DNA from: an uncultured Lachnospiraceae bacterium
GTDB taxonomy: Bacteria; Bacillota; Clostridia; Lachnospirales; Lachnospiraceae
Direction: 5' to 3'
DNA length: 64,000 nt
Assembly: GCA_947177445.1 (NCBI GenBank)
Contig: CAMWUL010000003.1
Coordinates: 1-64,000, forward strand
Shown piece after piece: positions 35,351-44,520 of this stretch. How positions within the stretch are numbered: the stretch's first letter is position 1; every line of letters begins with the position of its first letter. The translations under genes were made by a program, and so were the position numbers. The notes beneath the pieces were generated by a model. That model was given only the letters and a program-made list of their open reading frames with translations. It made no database searches and was not told where the DNA came from.

Positions 35351-36237
35351 TGGGCGAAATTATGGTTCGGGCGGACGGCCTGGTGAAGATATACAAAACC
35401 AAGGAGACAGAGGTGCTGGCCCTCCAGGGACTGGATCTGATCGTGGAGGAGGGAGAGCTGACGGCTTTGATCGGAAACAGCGGCAGCGGAAAGTCTACCT
35501 TTCTGAATATGATCGGAGGATTGGACAGGCCAAGCGCCGGCTCCCTGGTGGTGGCGGACCGGAATCTGTTTACCCTGTCGGAGCGGGAGCTGGTGGCATA
35601 CAAGCGGGATACGGTGGGGTTTATCTGGCAGAATAATGCCAGAAATCTGCTTCCCTGGATGACCGCGCTGGAAAATATCATGCTTCCCATGCGCCTTTCC
35701 GGAGGAAAGCAAAAGAGGGAGCGGGCGTTGGAGCTCCTGGAGAGGGTGGGACTGTCCGCAAAAAAGCACAGTCTGCTGAACACTCTGTCCGGAGGGGAAC
35801 AGCAGCGGATCGCCATTGCCATTGCACTGGCTAATTCTCCCCGTCTGCTTCTGGCGGATGAGCCTACCGGAAGTGTGGATTCCAAAACGGCAGATTACAT
35901 TTTCCATATTTTTACGGAGCTGAATGGAGAGGGCCAGACCATACTGATCGTGACACACGACGTGGCGCTGTCCAAAAAGGTTCGGCGTGTGGCGGCTATC
36001 CGGGACGGAAAGATCAGCAGCGAGCGGATCCTGAGGGAAAAGTATACGGACCGTCTGAAGGAGAGCACCATCGACTGGCGCACGGAGGATACCCAGGAGG
36101 AATACGCCATTCTGGACAAGGCGGGCCGGGTGCAGATTCCCAAAGAAATGCTGAACGGGCTGCAGCTGCCGGATAATAAGGTAAAGCTGGATATGAGAGA
36201 CGGCAGGATTGTGATCGGTGCTCCGGGAAAGGATTGA
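35350..36237 (+). CDS. ABC transporter ATPase with C-terminal AbrB-like domain
   Basis: A 295-residue protein. Residues 1-225 are a complete MacB/LolD-type ATPase: Walker A GNSGSGKS (42-49), Q-loop IWQNNARNLLPWM, signature LSGGEQQR (146-153), Walker B LLLADEP and H-loop THD (202-204). After a charged helix a compact C-terminal module (about 252-290) reads AILDKAGRVQIPKEM and then DNKVKLDMRDGRIVIGAP, matching the SpoVT/AbrB swapped-hairpin fold of DNA-binding proteins such as AbrB and MazE. Whether this tail binds DNA, dimerises the ATPase or is a structural mimic is unknown. It is the last gene of operon A; no clear terminator was seen before the convergent AraC gene. Confidence 0.88.
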   Translation: MGEIMVRADGLVKIYKTKETEVLALQGLDLIVEEGELTALIGNSGSGKSTFLNMIGGLDRPSAGSLVVADRNLFTLSERELVAYKRDTVGFIWQNNARNLLPWMTALENIMLPMRLSGGKQKRERALELLERVGLSAKKHSLLNTLSGGEQQRIAIAIALANSPRLLLADEPTGSVDSKTADYIFHIFTELNGEGQTILIVTHDVALSKKVRRVAAIRDGKISSERILREKYTDRLKESTIDWRTEDTQEEYAILDKAGRVQIPKEMLNGLQLPDNKVKLDMRDGRIVIGAPGKD

Positions 36238-36282
36238 GTATCCTGCAAAGCGCGGAAGAAACCGGTTTTAAAGGCTCCGGCT

Positions 36283-37212
36283 TCAGAAGACCTCCGCGTT
36301 TCTGGAACGGTATTCACTGGGAGTGCACTGCTTGACCTGCTTGAACAGGCGGTTGAAGGTGGAAATGCTGGTATATCCGGCACGCAGCGACACCTCGATG
36401 ATGGGCAGGGCAGGGTTGGCCAGCAGCTCCTCCGCCGCCTTCAGCCGCCGGTAATTCAGATAATCGTTGAAGGTCAGGTTGGTGTACTGCTTGAATAATC
36501 TCGAAAAATGGAATTTGCTGAAGCCGATGTGATCGGCCATTTTTTCCAGACTGATATCTTCGGCGTAATGTATGTCGATATAGTCAAGCAGATCGTTGAA
36601 TTTTTTTACATATTCCTTTTGTCTGGACGGACGCACATTGGGAAACAATTCATCTTCGTATATGTGATTGTAAATAAACTTGGCGAAAAAATTCAGCAGA
36701 CAGGAATAAATGGTCAGCTCGGCGTATTCGTTTTCACTGAAATATTCGTTTGTAATCTGCAGAAGGATCTGATAAACCTCGTGGTAGATCTTGGGGCAGC
36801 TGTTCTTGGTGGCATAGACAGGCTGTACCATCAGCGCCTGTATGCTGGAGCTGCCCTTCAGGCTCATTATGAGGGAGATATCAAAGAGAAGGATAAAGCG
36901 TCTGCCGGTGTCCGGAGCCATAAGCCGATGCATCTTTCCGGGAGGAATGATCAGAAATTCACCGGGATTAATATGGTATCGCACCTGATTGACTTCCACA
37001 TCATAATAATTTTCCATGGGCATGATGATCTCCAGGGCGGAATGCCAGTGGGGATCATAATCACTATTCTGCTCATTGCACCAGATGCGAACTGTGGAAT
37101 TGTTGTGGTACTGTACGATCTCCTGAGCGTTGTTGACGGTGCGGTCTCCGGCCCAGTCCTTGTTTACGGTATAATAATCTAAATGCTCGTTTTCAGTCTG
37201 TATGTTTCCCAT
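36283..37212 (-). CDS. AraC-family transcriptional regulator
   Basis: A 309-residue regulator with an N-terminal cupin-like sensing domain (about 40-140; DPHWHSALEIIMPMEN and INPGEFLIIPPGKMHRL) and a C-terminal pair of helix-turn-helix motifs (about 205-303). These include ISLEKMADHIGFSKFHFSRL and the family end motif EVSLRAGYTSISTFNRLFKQ followed by TPSEYR. This is the usual layout for sugar-responsive activators. It lies between operon A (convergent) and operon B (divergent). Shared direct-repeat sites upstream of both operons make it the likely master regulator of the xylan locus, with a xylan-derived sugar as probable inducer. Confidence 0.93.
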   Translation of the reverse strand: MGNIQTENEHLDYYTVNKDWAGDRTVNNAQEIVQYHNNSTVRIWCNEQNSDYDPHWHSALEIIMPMENYYDVEVNQVRYHINPGEFLIIPPGKMHRLMAPDTGRRFILLFDISLIMSLKGSSSIQALMVQPVYATKNSCPKIYHEVYQILLQITNEYFSENEYAELTIYSCLLNFFAKFIYNHIYEDELFPNVRPSRQKEYVKKFNDLLDYIDIHYAEDISLEKMADHIGFSKFHFSRLFKQYTNLTFNDYLNYRRLKAAEELLANPALPIIEVSLRAGYTSISTFNRLFKQVKQCTPSEYRSRNAEVF

Positions 37213-37368
37213 TCGTGCTAAATCCCCTCATACATAAATTATTTAAGGTTGCCAGACAATTCTCGAAAAATGTATTTATCAGTTATGATTTTTGATGAAA
37301 ACATTATAACATCGAGGCTTTAAAAAGTAAATATTTACAATATGCAAGCCATATATTTTGCAGAATTG

Positions 37369-37394
37369 AGCAATATTTAGGAAGAAGTTAGCAA
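37369..37394 (+). promoter_or_regulatory. Candidate AraC-type binding site, operon B
   Basis: This is the second copy of the element at 21649-21674: AGCAATA-N-TTA-NNN-AGAAGT-N-AGCAA with two AGCAA half-sites 21 nt apart. It lies in the 263-nt divergent region between the AraC gene and operon B. An AT-rich CATAATAA near 37426, about 32 nt downstream, could be the -10 box, matching the spacing seen at operon A. Confidence 0.6.
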
Positions 37395-37475
37395 TGGATG
37401 AGTAGATTCCCTGAGGGTATACAGTCATAATAAATGTAGAAATTCGGAAAGGTATTTTGTGATAGGGAGGTGCTT

Positions 37476-40424
37476 ATGAAAGACTCTGTGAAGAAATGGG
37501 TTTTGGCAGGTGGAGTGGTGGCAGCTATCGCCGCTGTTTTCCTCATAAGGAGTCTGAGAGGTGTGGAAGACTTTCATGAAAAGTATGATGGCTGGGATCT
37601 GACCTCCGACGCGGCGGGAGCGGTCAGAGAAGGCACTTATACCCGTTATATCAACGCTCATGAGGATGCGGCGTATCCTGCCGAAAGCGTGGATATTTCT
37701 TTGTCTGATTACACGGCGGGCAGGGATGTGGAGGTTTACGACGGGTTTGAAGGTCTGGACAGTGCGCTGTACACAGGCGAGAAATCCTCCGTGACCTGGG
37801 AGGTAGAGGTGCCTGCATCCGGTTTTTACAATATTCATATGGAATATATGACTGTAAAATCCAGAGGCGTTGCCGTGGAGAGGGCTCTTTATGTAAATGG
37901 GGAACTGCCCTTTGAGGATGCGGCAAACATGACCTTTACCAGGCTGTGGACGGACGGAGGCGATGTCCGTGTGGATAATCAGGGCAACGAGATCCGCCCT
38001 GCCCAGGTGGAGGTATATGAATGGCAGTCCGTTTCCTTCCGGGATGATATGGGGTATATAGTGGAGCCCTATCGGTTTTATCTGGAAAAAGGAAAGAACG
38101 AAATCACCCTGGAGGCGGTAAACGAACCCATGGTGATCGGCAGGCTGACGCTGGCGCCCGTGGAAGAGGCAGTGTCTTATGAGGCATATCTGGCGGGGCA
38201 GACGGGAAAGGAAGCCTCCGGCGAGGGTCTGACCTATGTGGGGCTGGTGCAGGGAGAGGATTCCGCACTGCGCTCGGAGTCCTCTCTGTATGCAAAGTAT
38301 GACAGATCCTCTCCCAACACCTCCCCCTACAGCGTGACAAAGACCGTCCTCAACTATGTGGGAGGGGATGCCTGGAACAGTGCGGGACAGTGGATTCAGT
38401 GGAATCTGGAGGTTCCCGAGGACGGCTTTTACCATATTACCATCAAGGGCCGTCAGAATTATGCCAGAGGAAGCATATCAGGAAGATGCCTGTACATAGA
38501 CGGAGAAATTCCCTTTGACGAGATGAGAGAGGTTTCCTTTGAATACAGCAATGACTGGAACTGCATGACGCTTTCCGATCAGGAGGGAAATCCCTATCGA
38601 TTCTATCTGACAGCCGGAACCCATACGCTCAGGCTGGAGGCTACGCTGGGAGGCATGGGAAGCATTCTGGAGGAGCTGGAGGATTCCACCTTCCGGCTGA
38701 ACCAGATTTACAGGACGCTTTTGGTATACATAGGCGCTACACCGGATGCCTACAGGGACTATAACCTTGACAAGGTATATCCGGAAATCATCGAAGCCAT
38801 GGATCTGGAGTCCAGACGTCTGTATAAGATTGTGGACGATGTGGTGGCGTTTACGGGTCAGAAGGCAGACAAGATCGCCACGGCCCAGACGCTGGCCCAG
38901 CAGCTGGAGCGGTTTGTGGAGAGGCCGGAAAAGATTTCAGTGGAGTTTACCACCTTTAAGGATAATATTACGGCTCTGGGAACGGCTATTCTGAACATGA
39001 GTGAGTCCAAGCTGGACGTGGATTACCTGGTGGTCAGCGGAAGCGAGGCAAAGATCCCCAGGGATAAGTCCGGCGCATTTGCCAAGATATGGCATGAGGT
39101 CAAATCCTTTGCGGCTTCCTTCATTGTGGATTACGACGCGGTGGGAGATGTCTATGAGGATAATGAAGAGACGGTGAAGGTGTGGGTGCTGACGGGCCGT
39201 GATCAGGGAACCATCTTAAAGGCCATGGTGGATGACACCTTTACTCCCGAGACGGGAATTAAGGTAAATGTGGAGATCGTGGGAGCGGATGCCCTGCTCA
39301 GTGCGGTGGTGGCCGGCAGAGGTCCCAATGTGGTGCTTTCGGTGGGCGCGGATCAGCCTGTGAACTATGCACTGCGTAATGCGGCGGAGGATCTGACCCA
39401 ATTTGCAGACTGGAAAGAGGTACTGGAGCCCTTTACTGCCAGCTCCTACAGGCAGTATCAGCTGGGAGAGGGAATTTACGCCCTTCCCGAGACGCAGATG
39501 TTCAACGTGATGTTTTATCGTAAGGATGTTCTGGAGGAGCTGGGACTGGAGCCGCCCCAGACCTGGCAGGAGCTGATCGAGATGCTGCCCACCATACAGG
39601 GAAATAATATGTCGGTGGGAATTCCCACGGCGGCCGGCAGCAGCGGCGCGGCCAGCGCCAGCACTGCGGTGGCCTCTGCGGCTCCGGATCTGTCCATGTA
39701 TTTTGCTCTGCTGTACCAGTATGGGGGCGATCTGTACAACGAGGCGGGTACGGAAACCATAGTGGACCAGGAAGCAGGCGTGAGAGCCTTCTCCGAATAT
39801 ACCAAGTATTTTACAGATTACGGAATACCCACCATATATGATTTTGTGAGTCGTTTCCGTTCCGGGGAGATGCCTATTGGCATCACCAATTACACCGCCT
39901 ATAATACCCTGGTGGTATCCGCTCCGGAGATCCGGGGACTGTGGGATTTCACGCTGATACCGGGCACAAAAAAGGTGGATGAGAACGGCAGGGAGTACAT
40001 TGACAGATCCTGCTTTATCACCGGAAGCGCCACCATGATGGTCCGGACGGAGAATCAGGCGGTGCGTGACGATTCCTGGGAATTTATGAAGTGGTGGGCC
40101 TCGGCGGACGCACAGGTAAGGTTTGGACGGGAGCTGGAAGCGCTCCTGGGTGCATCTGCAAGGTATGCAACCGCCAATGTAAATGCGTTTAATCAGCTGG
40201 CCTGGAACGCGGATGATATTGAGGTTCTGAATGAACAGTGGAGTCAGACGGTGGGAATCCCGGAGGTCCCGGGAGGCTATTACACAGGAAGGCATATCAC
40301 CAATGCCATCCGTAAGGTGATCAACGACAAGGATGATCCCAGGGAAACCATTCTGGATTATTCTATCACGATTGACGAGGAGATCGCCAAGAAACGTGCA
40401 GAGTTCGGGCTGTCGGCGGAATAG
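37476..40424 (+). CDS. Membrane-anchored sugar-binding protein with two N-terminal beta-sandwich modules
   Basis: A 982-residue extracellular binding protein for a CUT1-type importer. It has an N-terminal membrane anchor (about 7-25) without a lipobox. Two related carbohydrate-binding-like modules follow (about 40-230 and 255-395), each with VPxxGFYxI, LYxxGExPF and PYRFYLxxG, so they arose by duplication. A helical linker (about 400-560) leads to the SBP family 1 domain (about 565-960; VKVWVLTGRDQGT, then LPETQMFNVMFYRKDVLEELGLEPPQTW). The start at 37476 is chosen for its GGGAGG site. It is the first gene of operon B and is followed by its two permeases; no ATPase is encoded, as is common where a shared MsmX-type subunit is used. 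Confidence 0.9.
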   Translation: MKDSVKKWVLAGGVVAAIAAVFLIRSLRGVEDFHEKYDGWDLTSDAAGAVREGTYTRYINAHEDAAYPAESVDISLSDYTAGRDVEVYDGFEGLDSALYTGEKSSVTWEVEVPASGFYNIHMEYMTVKSRGVAVERALYVNGELPFEDAANMTFTRLWTDGGDVRVDNQGNEIRPAQVEVYEWQSVSFRDDMGYIVEPYRFYLEKGKNEITLEAVNEPMVIGRLTLAPVEEAVSYEAYLAGQTGKEASGEGLTYVGLVQGEDSALRSESSLYAKYDRSSPNTSPYSVTKTVLNYVGGDAWNSAGQWIQWNLEVPEDGFYHITIKGRQNYARGSISGRCLYIDGEIPFDEMREVSFEYSNDWNCMTLSDQEGNPYRFYLTAGTHTLRLEATLGGMGSILEELEDSTFRLNQIYRTLLVYIGATPDAYRDYNLDKVYPEIIEAMDLESRRLYKIVDDVVAFTGQKADKIATAQTLAQQLERFVERPEKISVEFTTFKDNITALGTAILNMSESKLDVDYLVVSGSEAKIPRDKSGAFAKIWHEVKSFAASFIVDYDAVGDVYEDNEETVKVWVLTGRDQGTILKAMVDDTFTPETGIKVNVEIVGADALLSAVVAGRGPNVVLSVGADQPVNYALRNAAEDLTQFADWKEVLEPFTASSYRQYQLGEGIYALPETQMFNVMFYRKDVLEELGLEPPQTWQELIEMLPTIQGNNMSVGIPTAAGSSGAASASTAVASAAPDLSMYFALLYQYGGDLYNEAGTETIVDQEAGVRAFSEYTKYFTDYGIPTIYDFVSRFRSGEMPIGITNYTAYNTLVVSAPEIRGLWDFTLIPGTKKVDENGREYIDRSCFITGSATMMVRTENQAVRDDSWEFMKWWASADAQVRFGRELEALLGASARYATANVNAFNQLAWNADDIEVLNEQWSQTVGIPEVPGGYYTGRHITNAIRKVINDKDDPRETILDYSITIDEEIAKKRAEFGLSAE

Positions 40425-40434
40425 GAGGTTTGGG

Positions 40435-41373
40435 ATGAAAGAATATGTCAGAAAATATTTTTTACTGCGCAGGCACAATTTTCAGGTAGCGGTAAAGAAG
40501 GCGAAGCGGTCAAAAATGTGTTATGCGTTTCTGGCGCCCTATGCCATCCTTTTTACCCTGTTTTACATATTGCCGGTGGTTACCTCTATCTTTTTCAGCT
40601 TTACCTATTATAACATTCTGGAGAGCCCCAGGTTCATCGGCCTGCAGAACTATATCAGCCTGCTTCTGGAGGATGACATCTTCCTGATCGGTGTGAAAAA
40701 TACATTTATGATCGCGGTGATCACAGGACCGCTGGGATACATCGCATCCTTCCTGTTTGCCTGGCTGATCAACGAGCTTCCCAGGTGGATTCGTACCATC
40801 GCGGTGGTGGTGTTTTACGCACCGTCCATCGCCGGAAATGTGTTTGTGATTTTTTCCATCTTTTTCCGGGGAGATGCCTACGGCTATGTGAATGCATTGC
40901 TGATGGATATGGGAATCATCGACGCTCCCATACTCTGGCTGGTAAATCCCACATACATGCTTCCCATCTGTATGGTAGTTATCCTGTGGATGAGCCTTGG
41001 CACCGGCTTCCTGTCCTTTGTTGCAGGCCTCCAGGGTGTGGACCGGTCCCAATATGAGGCGGGATACATGGATGGTGTGAAAAACAGGTGGCAGGAGCTG
41101 TGGTATATCACGCTTCCCAATATGAAGCCCATGCTGATGTTCGGAGCGGTTATGGCAATCACGCAGGCCTTTGGCGTCTGCGATGTGACAATGGCCTTGT
41201 GCGGGTATCCCAGCACGGATTACGCGGCCAGAACGGTGGTTACACACCTGTTTGACTATGGTTCGTCCCGGTTTGAGATGGGATATGCATCCGCCATTGC
41301 CACCATGCTGTTTCTTGTGATGATACTGTGCAACAAAGCGATACAAAGTCTGTTGAGAAGAGTAGGGACCTGA
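40435..41373 (+). CDS. CUT1 sugar ABC transporter permease (MalF type), first pair
   Basis: A 312-residue permease with about six membrane segments. The EAA loop reads YEAGYMDGVKNRWQELWYIT followed by LPNMKP, the contact site for the ATPase. TAGGAGG lies before the ATG at 40435; a longer frame upstream overlaps the binding protein gene and is rejected. Located directly after the binding protein and 1 nt before the partner permease. Confidence 0.92.
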   Translation: MKEYVRKYFLLRRHNFQVAVKKAKRSKMCYAFLAPYAILFTLFYILPVVTSIFFSFTYYNILESPRFIGLQNYISLLLEDDIFLIGVKNTFMIAVITGPLGYIASFLFAWLINELPRWIRTIAVVVFYAPSIAGNVFVIFSIFFRGDAYGYVNALLMDMGIIDAPILWLVNPTYMLPICMVVILWMSLGTGFLSFVAGLQGVDRSQYEAGYMDGVKNRWQELWYITLPNMKPMLMFGAVMAITQAFGVCDVTMALCGYPSTDYAARTVVTHLFDYGSSRFEMGYASAIATMLFLVMILCNKAIQSLLRRVGT

Positions 41374-41374
41374 T

Positions 41375-42274
41375 ATGAGTAAGGAGAAAAAAGAGACGAT
41401 GGTAAAGCGGCATAATGTGATATTGCTGAAAAAGAGACAGCCCAACAGATCCAGAATAGGAGATTTCCTGCTCTATCTGTTCCTTCTGCTGGTTGCGGTG
41501 ATCATGGTGTTTCCCCTGGTATTCGCCATCAGCAGCGCGCTGAAGCCTCTGGATGAACTGTTTAAGTTTCCGCCCAAGCTTTTTGCGCAGAATCCCACTC
41601 TGGACAATTTTCAGGATTTGTTTGTAACCATGGGCAAATCCTGGGTTCCCTTCTCCAGATATATTTTCAACACGGTGTTTATCACTGTGGCGGGGACGGC
41701 GGGGCATCTGATCATATCCTCCATGGGGGCGTTTGTGCTGGCGAAATATGACTTTCCGGGAGGCAAGGCATTTTTCGGAATCGTGGTGGTGGCCCTGATG
41801 TTTAACGGCTATGTAACAGCCATTCCCAACTATCTGATTATCAATGCGCTGGGGTGGGTGGACACCTATTGGGCCATTATCATACCGGCATTTGCAGCGC
41901 CCATAGGCCTGTTTCTGATGAAACAGTTTATGGAAGGCCTGCCCATGTCCCTGGTGGAGGCAGCCAAGATTGACGGAGCCAATGAATGGAAGGTTTTTTT
42001 CAGCATTGTAATGCCGAATGTAAAGCCGGCGTGGCTCACACTGATTATTTTTTCCGTGCAGAGCCTGTGGAACAACAGGGCGGCAACCTTTATTTATTCG
42101 GAGGAGAGAAAGACTCTCGTGTATGCCCTCCAGCAGATCCAGAGCGGAGGGATCGCCAGAACAGGTCAGGCGGCAGCGGTGGCTGTGATCGTGATGCTGG
42201 TTCCCATCGCCACCTTTATTCTGTCGGAAAGCCAGATACTGGAGACCATGGCAAGCTCGGGACTGAAGGATTAA
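41375..42274 (+). CDS. CUT1 sugar ABC transporter permease (MalG type), first pair
   Basis: A 299-residue permease, the second half of the first pair. Its cytoplasmic basic N-terminus is followed by six predicted membrane segments and the EAA loop VEAAKIDGANEWKVFFSIVM. The typical MalG features PIGLFLMKQF and a late helix near the C-terminus are present. The ATG overlaps the preceding stop region (GATATGAG), indicating coupled translation. Confidence 0.93.
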   Translation: MSKEKKETMVKRHNVILLKKRQPNRSRIGDFLLYLFLLLVAVIMVFPLVFAISSALKPLDELFKFPPKLFAQNPTLDNFQDLFVTMGKSWVPFSRYIFNTVFITVAGTAGHLIISSMGAFVLAKYDFPGGKAFFGIVVVALMFNGYVTAIPNYLIINALGWVDTYWAIIIPAFAAPIGLFLMKQFMEGLPMSLVEAAKIDGANEWKVFFSIVMPNVKPAWLTLIIFSVQSLWNNRAATFIYSEERKTLVYALQQIQSGGIARTGQAAAVAVIVMLVPIATFILSESQILETMASSGLKD

Positions 42275-42312
42275 CAGATTTGTGCCGCCAGGCACGGCAT
42301 GGAGGACAGGGT

Positions 42313-43815
42313 ATGAAGAAAGCGATGAAAAGGCTTGGCGCGCTGGCAGCCGCCGCGGTGATGGCAGTAAGCACACCTGTGGCTGTACACGCGGAGGAAG
42401 GCTATACCTATAATTATGACTGGTGGGGGGATGTACAGTATTCCCCGGATGCATATAGGGTGGCGGGGGTATTTACGGCCAAAGAACTGGGACTTGACGT
42501 GGAACTGTCATCCCCGGAGGGGCTGTTTGTATCCGGCAATATGGTGTATTTGTGCGATACGGGCAACAACCGGATCCTGGAGCTGGAGCGGAAGGACCAG
42601 GACAGTCTGGAGGTGGTGAGGATTATTGACAGCTTCCGGGGAGGTACAGGAAGCAGCACCTTTTCCGGTCCCACGGACGTGGCTGTGACGGAAGACGGAT
42701 ATCTGTTTGTCGCTGACAGAAATAACGGCAGAATATTGAAGCTGGACATGGATCTGAATTACGTGCTTGAGTTCACCAAGCCGGTGGACGCTACCATGGA
42801 TCAGACCCAGAGCTTTCTTCCGCGGAAGATTTCCACCGACAGTGCAGGAAGAGTGTACTGCGTGGCCACCAATGTAAATAAGGGCCTGATCAAATATGAG
42901 GCGGACGGAAGGTTTTCCGGATTTGTGGGCGCTTCCAAGGTAATTTATAACTGGACGGATTACATATGGAAAAAATTTGCTACCAAGGAACAGAGAGAAC
43001 AGTTGGAATCCTTTGTGCCTACGGAGTATGACAATCTCTATACGGATTCGGAGGGCTTCCTGTATGTGTGCACCACCAATGTGGCGGAGGCGGCTTTGGA
43101 TGACGGTACGGCAGAGCCGATCAGGAGGCTGAATATGATGGGCAATGACATCCTGGTGAGAAACGGCGAGTGGTATGTCATAGGCGATTTGTACTGGGGC
43201 GAGGGCGGAGGCTATGAAGGACCGTCCCTGATTACGGATGTGACGGCGCTTGACAATGATGTTTATGTGGGATTGGATAAGGTGCGCGGGAGATTGTTCG
43301 TCTATGACAGTCAGGGAAGAATCCTGTTTGCCTTCGGAGGAAACGGCAATATGGACGGTTATTTCAAGCAGCCGGCGGCTCTTGACCACATGGGGAGAGA
43401 TTTGCTGGTGCTGGATTCTCTGGACCGCAGCATTACCATTTTTACTCCTACCAGATTCGGCGCTATGGTCTATCAGGCCATCGAGCAGTTCCAGGAGGGA
43501 GATTATGAAGAATCCGGTGAAACCTGGAGAGAGGTTCTGGCCCTGAACGGCAATTATGATCTGGCCTATATCGGGATCGGACGGACTCTGCTGCGGCAGA
43601 AGGAATATCATGAGGCCATGGAATACTTCCGGCTGAAGTGGGATTACGAAAATTATTCCAAGGCATTTAAGCAATACCGCAAGGAATGGGTAGAGGAGCA
43701 TATTCTTCTGGTGATATTGGTGGTGTTCGGGGTGCTGTGCGTGCCTCTGGGAATCGGGAAGCTGAAGGCAATCAAGCGCGAGATAGACACTGCGGATATT
43801 TTTATGAAACAATAA
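42313..43815 (+). CDS. Secreted beta-propeller (NHL-like) protein with TPR and C-terminal membrane anchor
   Basis: A 500-residue extracytoplasmic protein. A signal peptide (about 1-29, ending VAVHAEE) leads to repeated propeller blades such as LFVSGNMVYLCDTGNNRILELER and DVAVTEDGYLFVADRNNGRILKL. A short tetratricopeptide-like region (about 395-450) and a terminal membrane segment (about 462-483) follow. This is the second-type component of a cassette known in xylan or glycan loci of Paenibacillus and Lachnospiraceae; its role is unknown. GGAGGACAGGGT precedes the ATG. Confidence 0.87.
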   Translation: MKKAMKRLGALAAAAVMAVSTPVAVHAEEGYTYNYDWWGDVQYSPDAYRVAGVFTAKELGLDVELSSPEGLFVSGNMVYLCDTGNNRILELERKDQDSLEVVRIIDSFRGGTGSSTFSGPTDVAVTEDGYLFVADRNNGRILKLDMDLNYVLEFTKPVDATMDQTQSFLPRKISTDSAGRVYCVATNVNKGLIKYEADGRFSGFVGASKVIYNWTDYIWKKFATKEQREQLESFVPTEYDNLYTDSEGFLYVCTTNVAEAALDDGTAEPIRRLNMMGNDILVRNGEWYVIGDLYWGEGGGYEGPSLITDVTALDNDVYVGLDKVRGRLFVYDSQGRILFAFGGNGNMDGYFKQPAALDHMGRDLLVLDSLDRSITIFTPTRFGAMVYQAIEQFQEGDYEESGETWREVLALNGNYDLAYIGIGRTLLRQKEYHEAMEYFRLKWDYENYSKAFKQYRKEWVEEHILLVILVVFGVLCVPLGIGKLKAIKREIDTADIFMKQ

Positions 43816-43852
43816 TGGCCCCGAAAGGTCAATATGAGGAATGGAGGCGGCT

Positions 43853-44506
43853 ATGACACCACTGAAAAGGAAAGAGTCCTTTGAACACTATATTGCCACA
43901 TTGAAATATTCTCTGTATTGCATGACCCATCCCCTGGACGGATTCTGGGATCTGACTCATGAGAAGAGAGGATCCCTTGCAGCGGCCAACACCATATTGG
44001 TGCTGACACTGTTGGCAAGGATCATGAATCTGCAGTTTACCGGCATTGTCTGTCAGCAGGTATACTGGGAGGGGATCAATATTTTTCTGTATCTGGCCAG
44101 CGTTCTTTTCCCGTTTCTTCTCTGGTGCGTGGGGAACTGGGCTCTGACCACCCTGTTCGACGGAAAAGGAACCCTAAAACAGGTCTATATGGCGTCCTGC
44201 TATGCAATCGCACCCTATCCCCTGTTTCAGTTTCCGCTGATTATACTCAGCAATGTGATAACGGTGGAGGAAAGAGAGTTTTACCTGGTACTTGGCAGTC
44301 TGTCCCTTGCCTGGTGCGCAGTACTGATGATCGCCGCCATGATGGAGATTCATGAGTACAAGGTGAGCAAGACCATTTTGTGCACCATAGGCACCATATT
44401 TGCCATGCTGATCATGATCTTTATCCTGCTTTTGTTCTTCAGCATGATCAGTCAGGGGATCGCATATTTTGTTTCCCTCTACAGGGAAATCATGTTCCGA
44501 ATGTAA
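43853..44506 (+). CDS. YIP1-family membrane protein
   Basis: A 217-residue protein of the bacterial YIP1 family with about five membrane segments. The family-like start, SLYCMTHPLDGFWDLTHEKRG, precedes the first membrane segment. GGAGG sits before the ATG at 43853; the earlier in-frame ATG at 43841 overlaps that site. Function is unknown. Its placement between the propeller protein and DUF5696 protein, within an importer operon, suggests it helps assemble or regulate the envelope complex. Confidence 0.85.
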   Translation: MTPLKRKESFEHYIATLKYSLYCMTHPLDGFWDLTHEKRGSLAAANTILVLTLLARIMNLQFTGIVCQQVYWEGINIFLYLASVLFPFLLWCVGNWALTTLFDGKGTLKQVYMASCYAIAPYPLFQFPLIILSNVITVEEREFYLVLGSLSLAWCAVLMIAAMMEIHEYKVSKTILCTIGTIFAMLIMIFILLLFFSMISQGIAYFVSLYREIMFRM

Positions 44507-44520
44507 CAGGAGGGAGCGCT

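Noticed and set aside
39216..40478. 420-codon antisense frame opposite the sugar-binding protein gene
   Set aside because: No ribosome binding site or domain pattern; the plus-strand protein has clear SBP family 1 sequence throughout.
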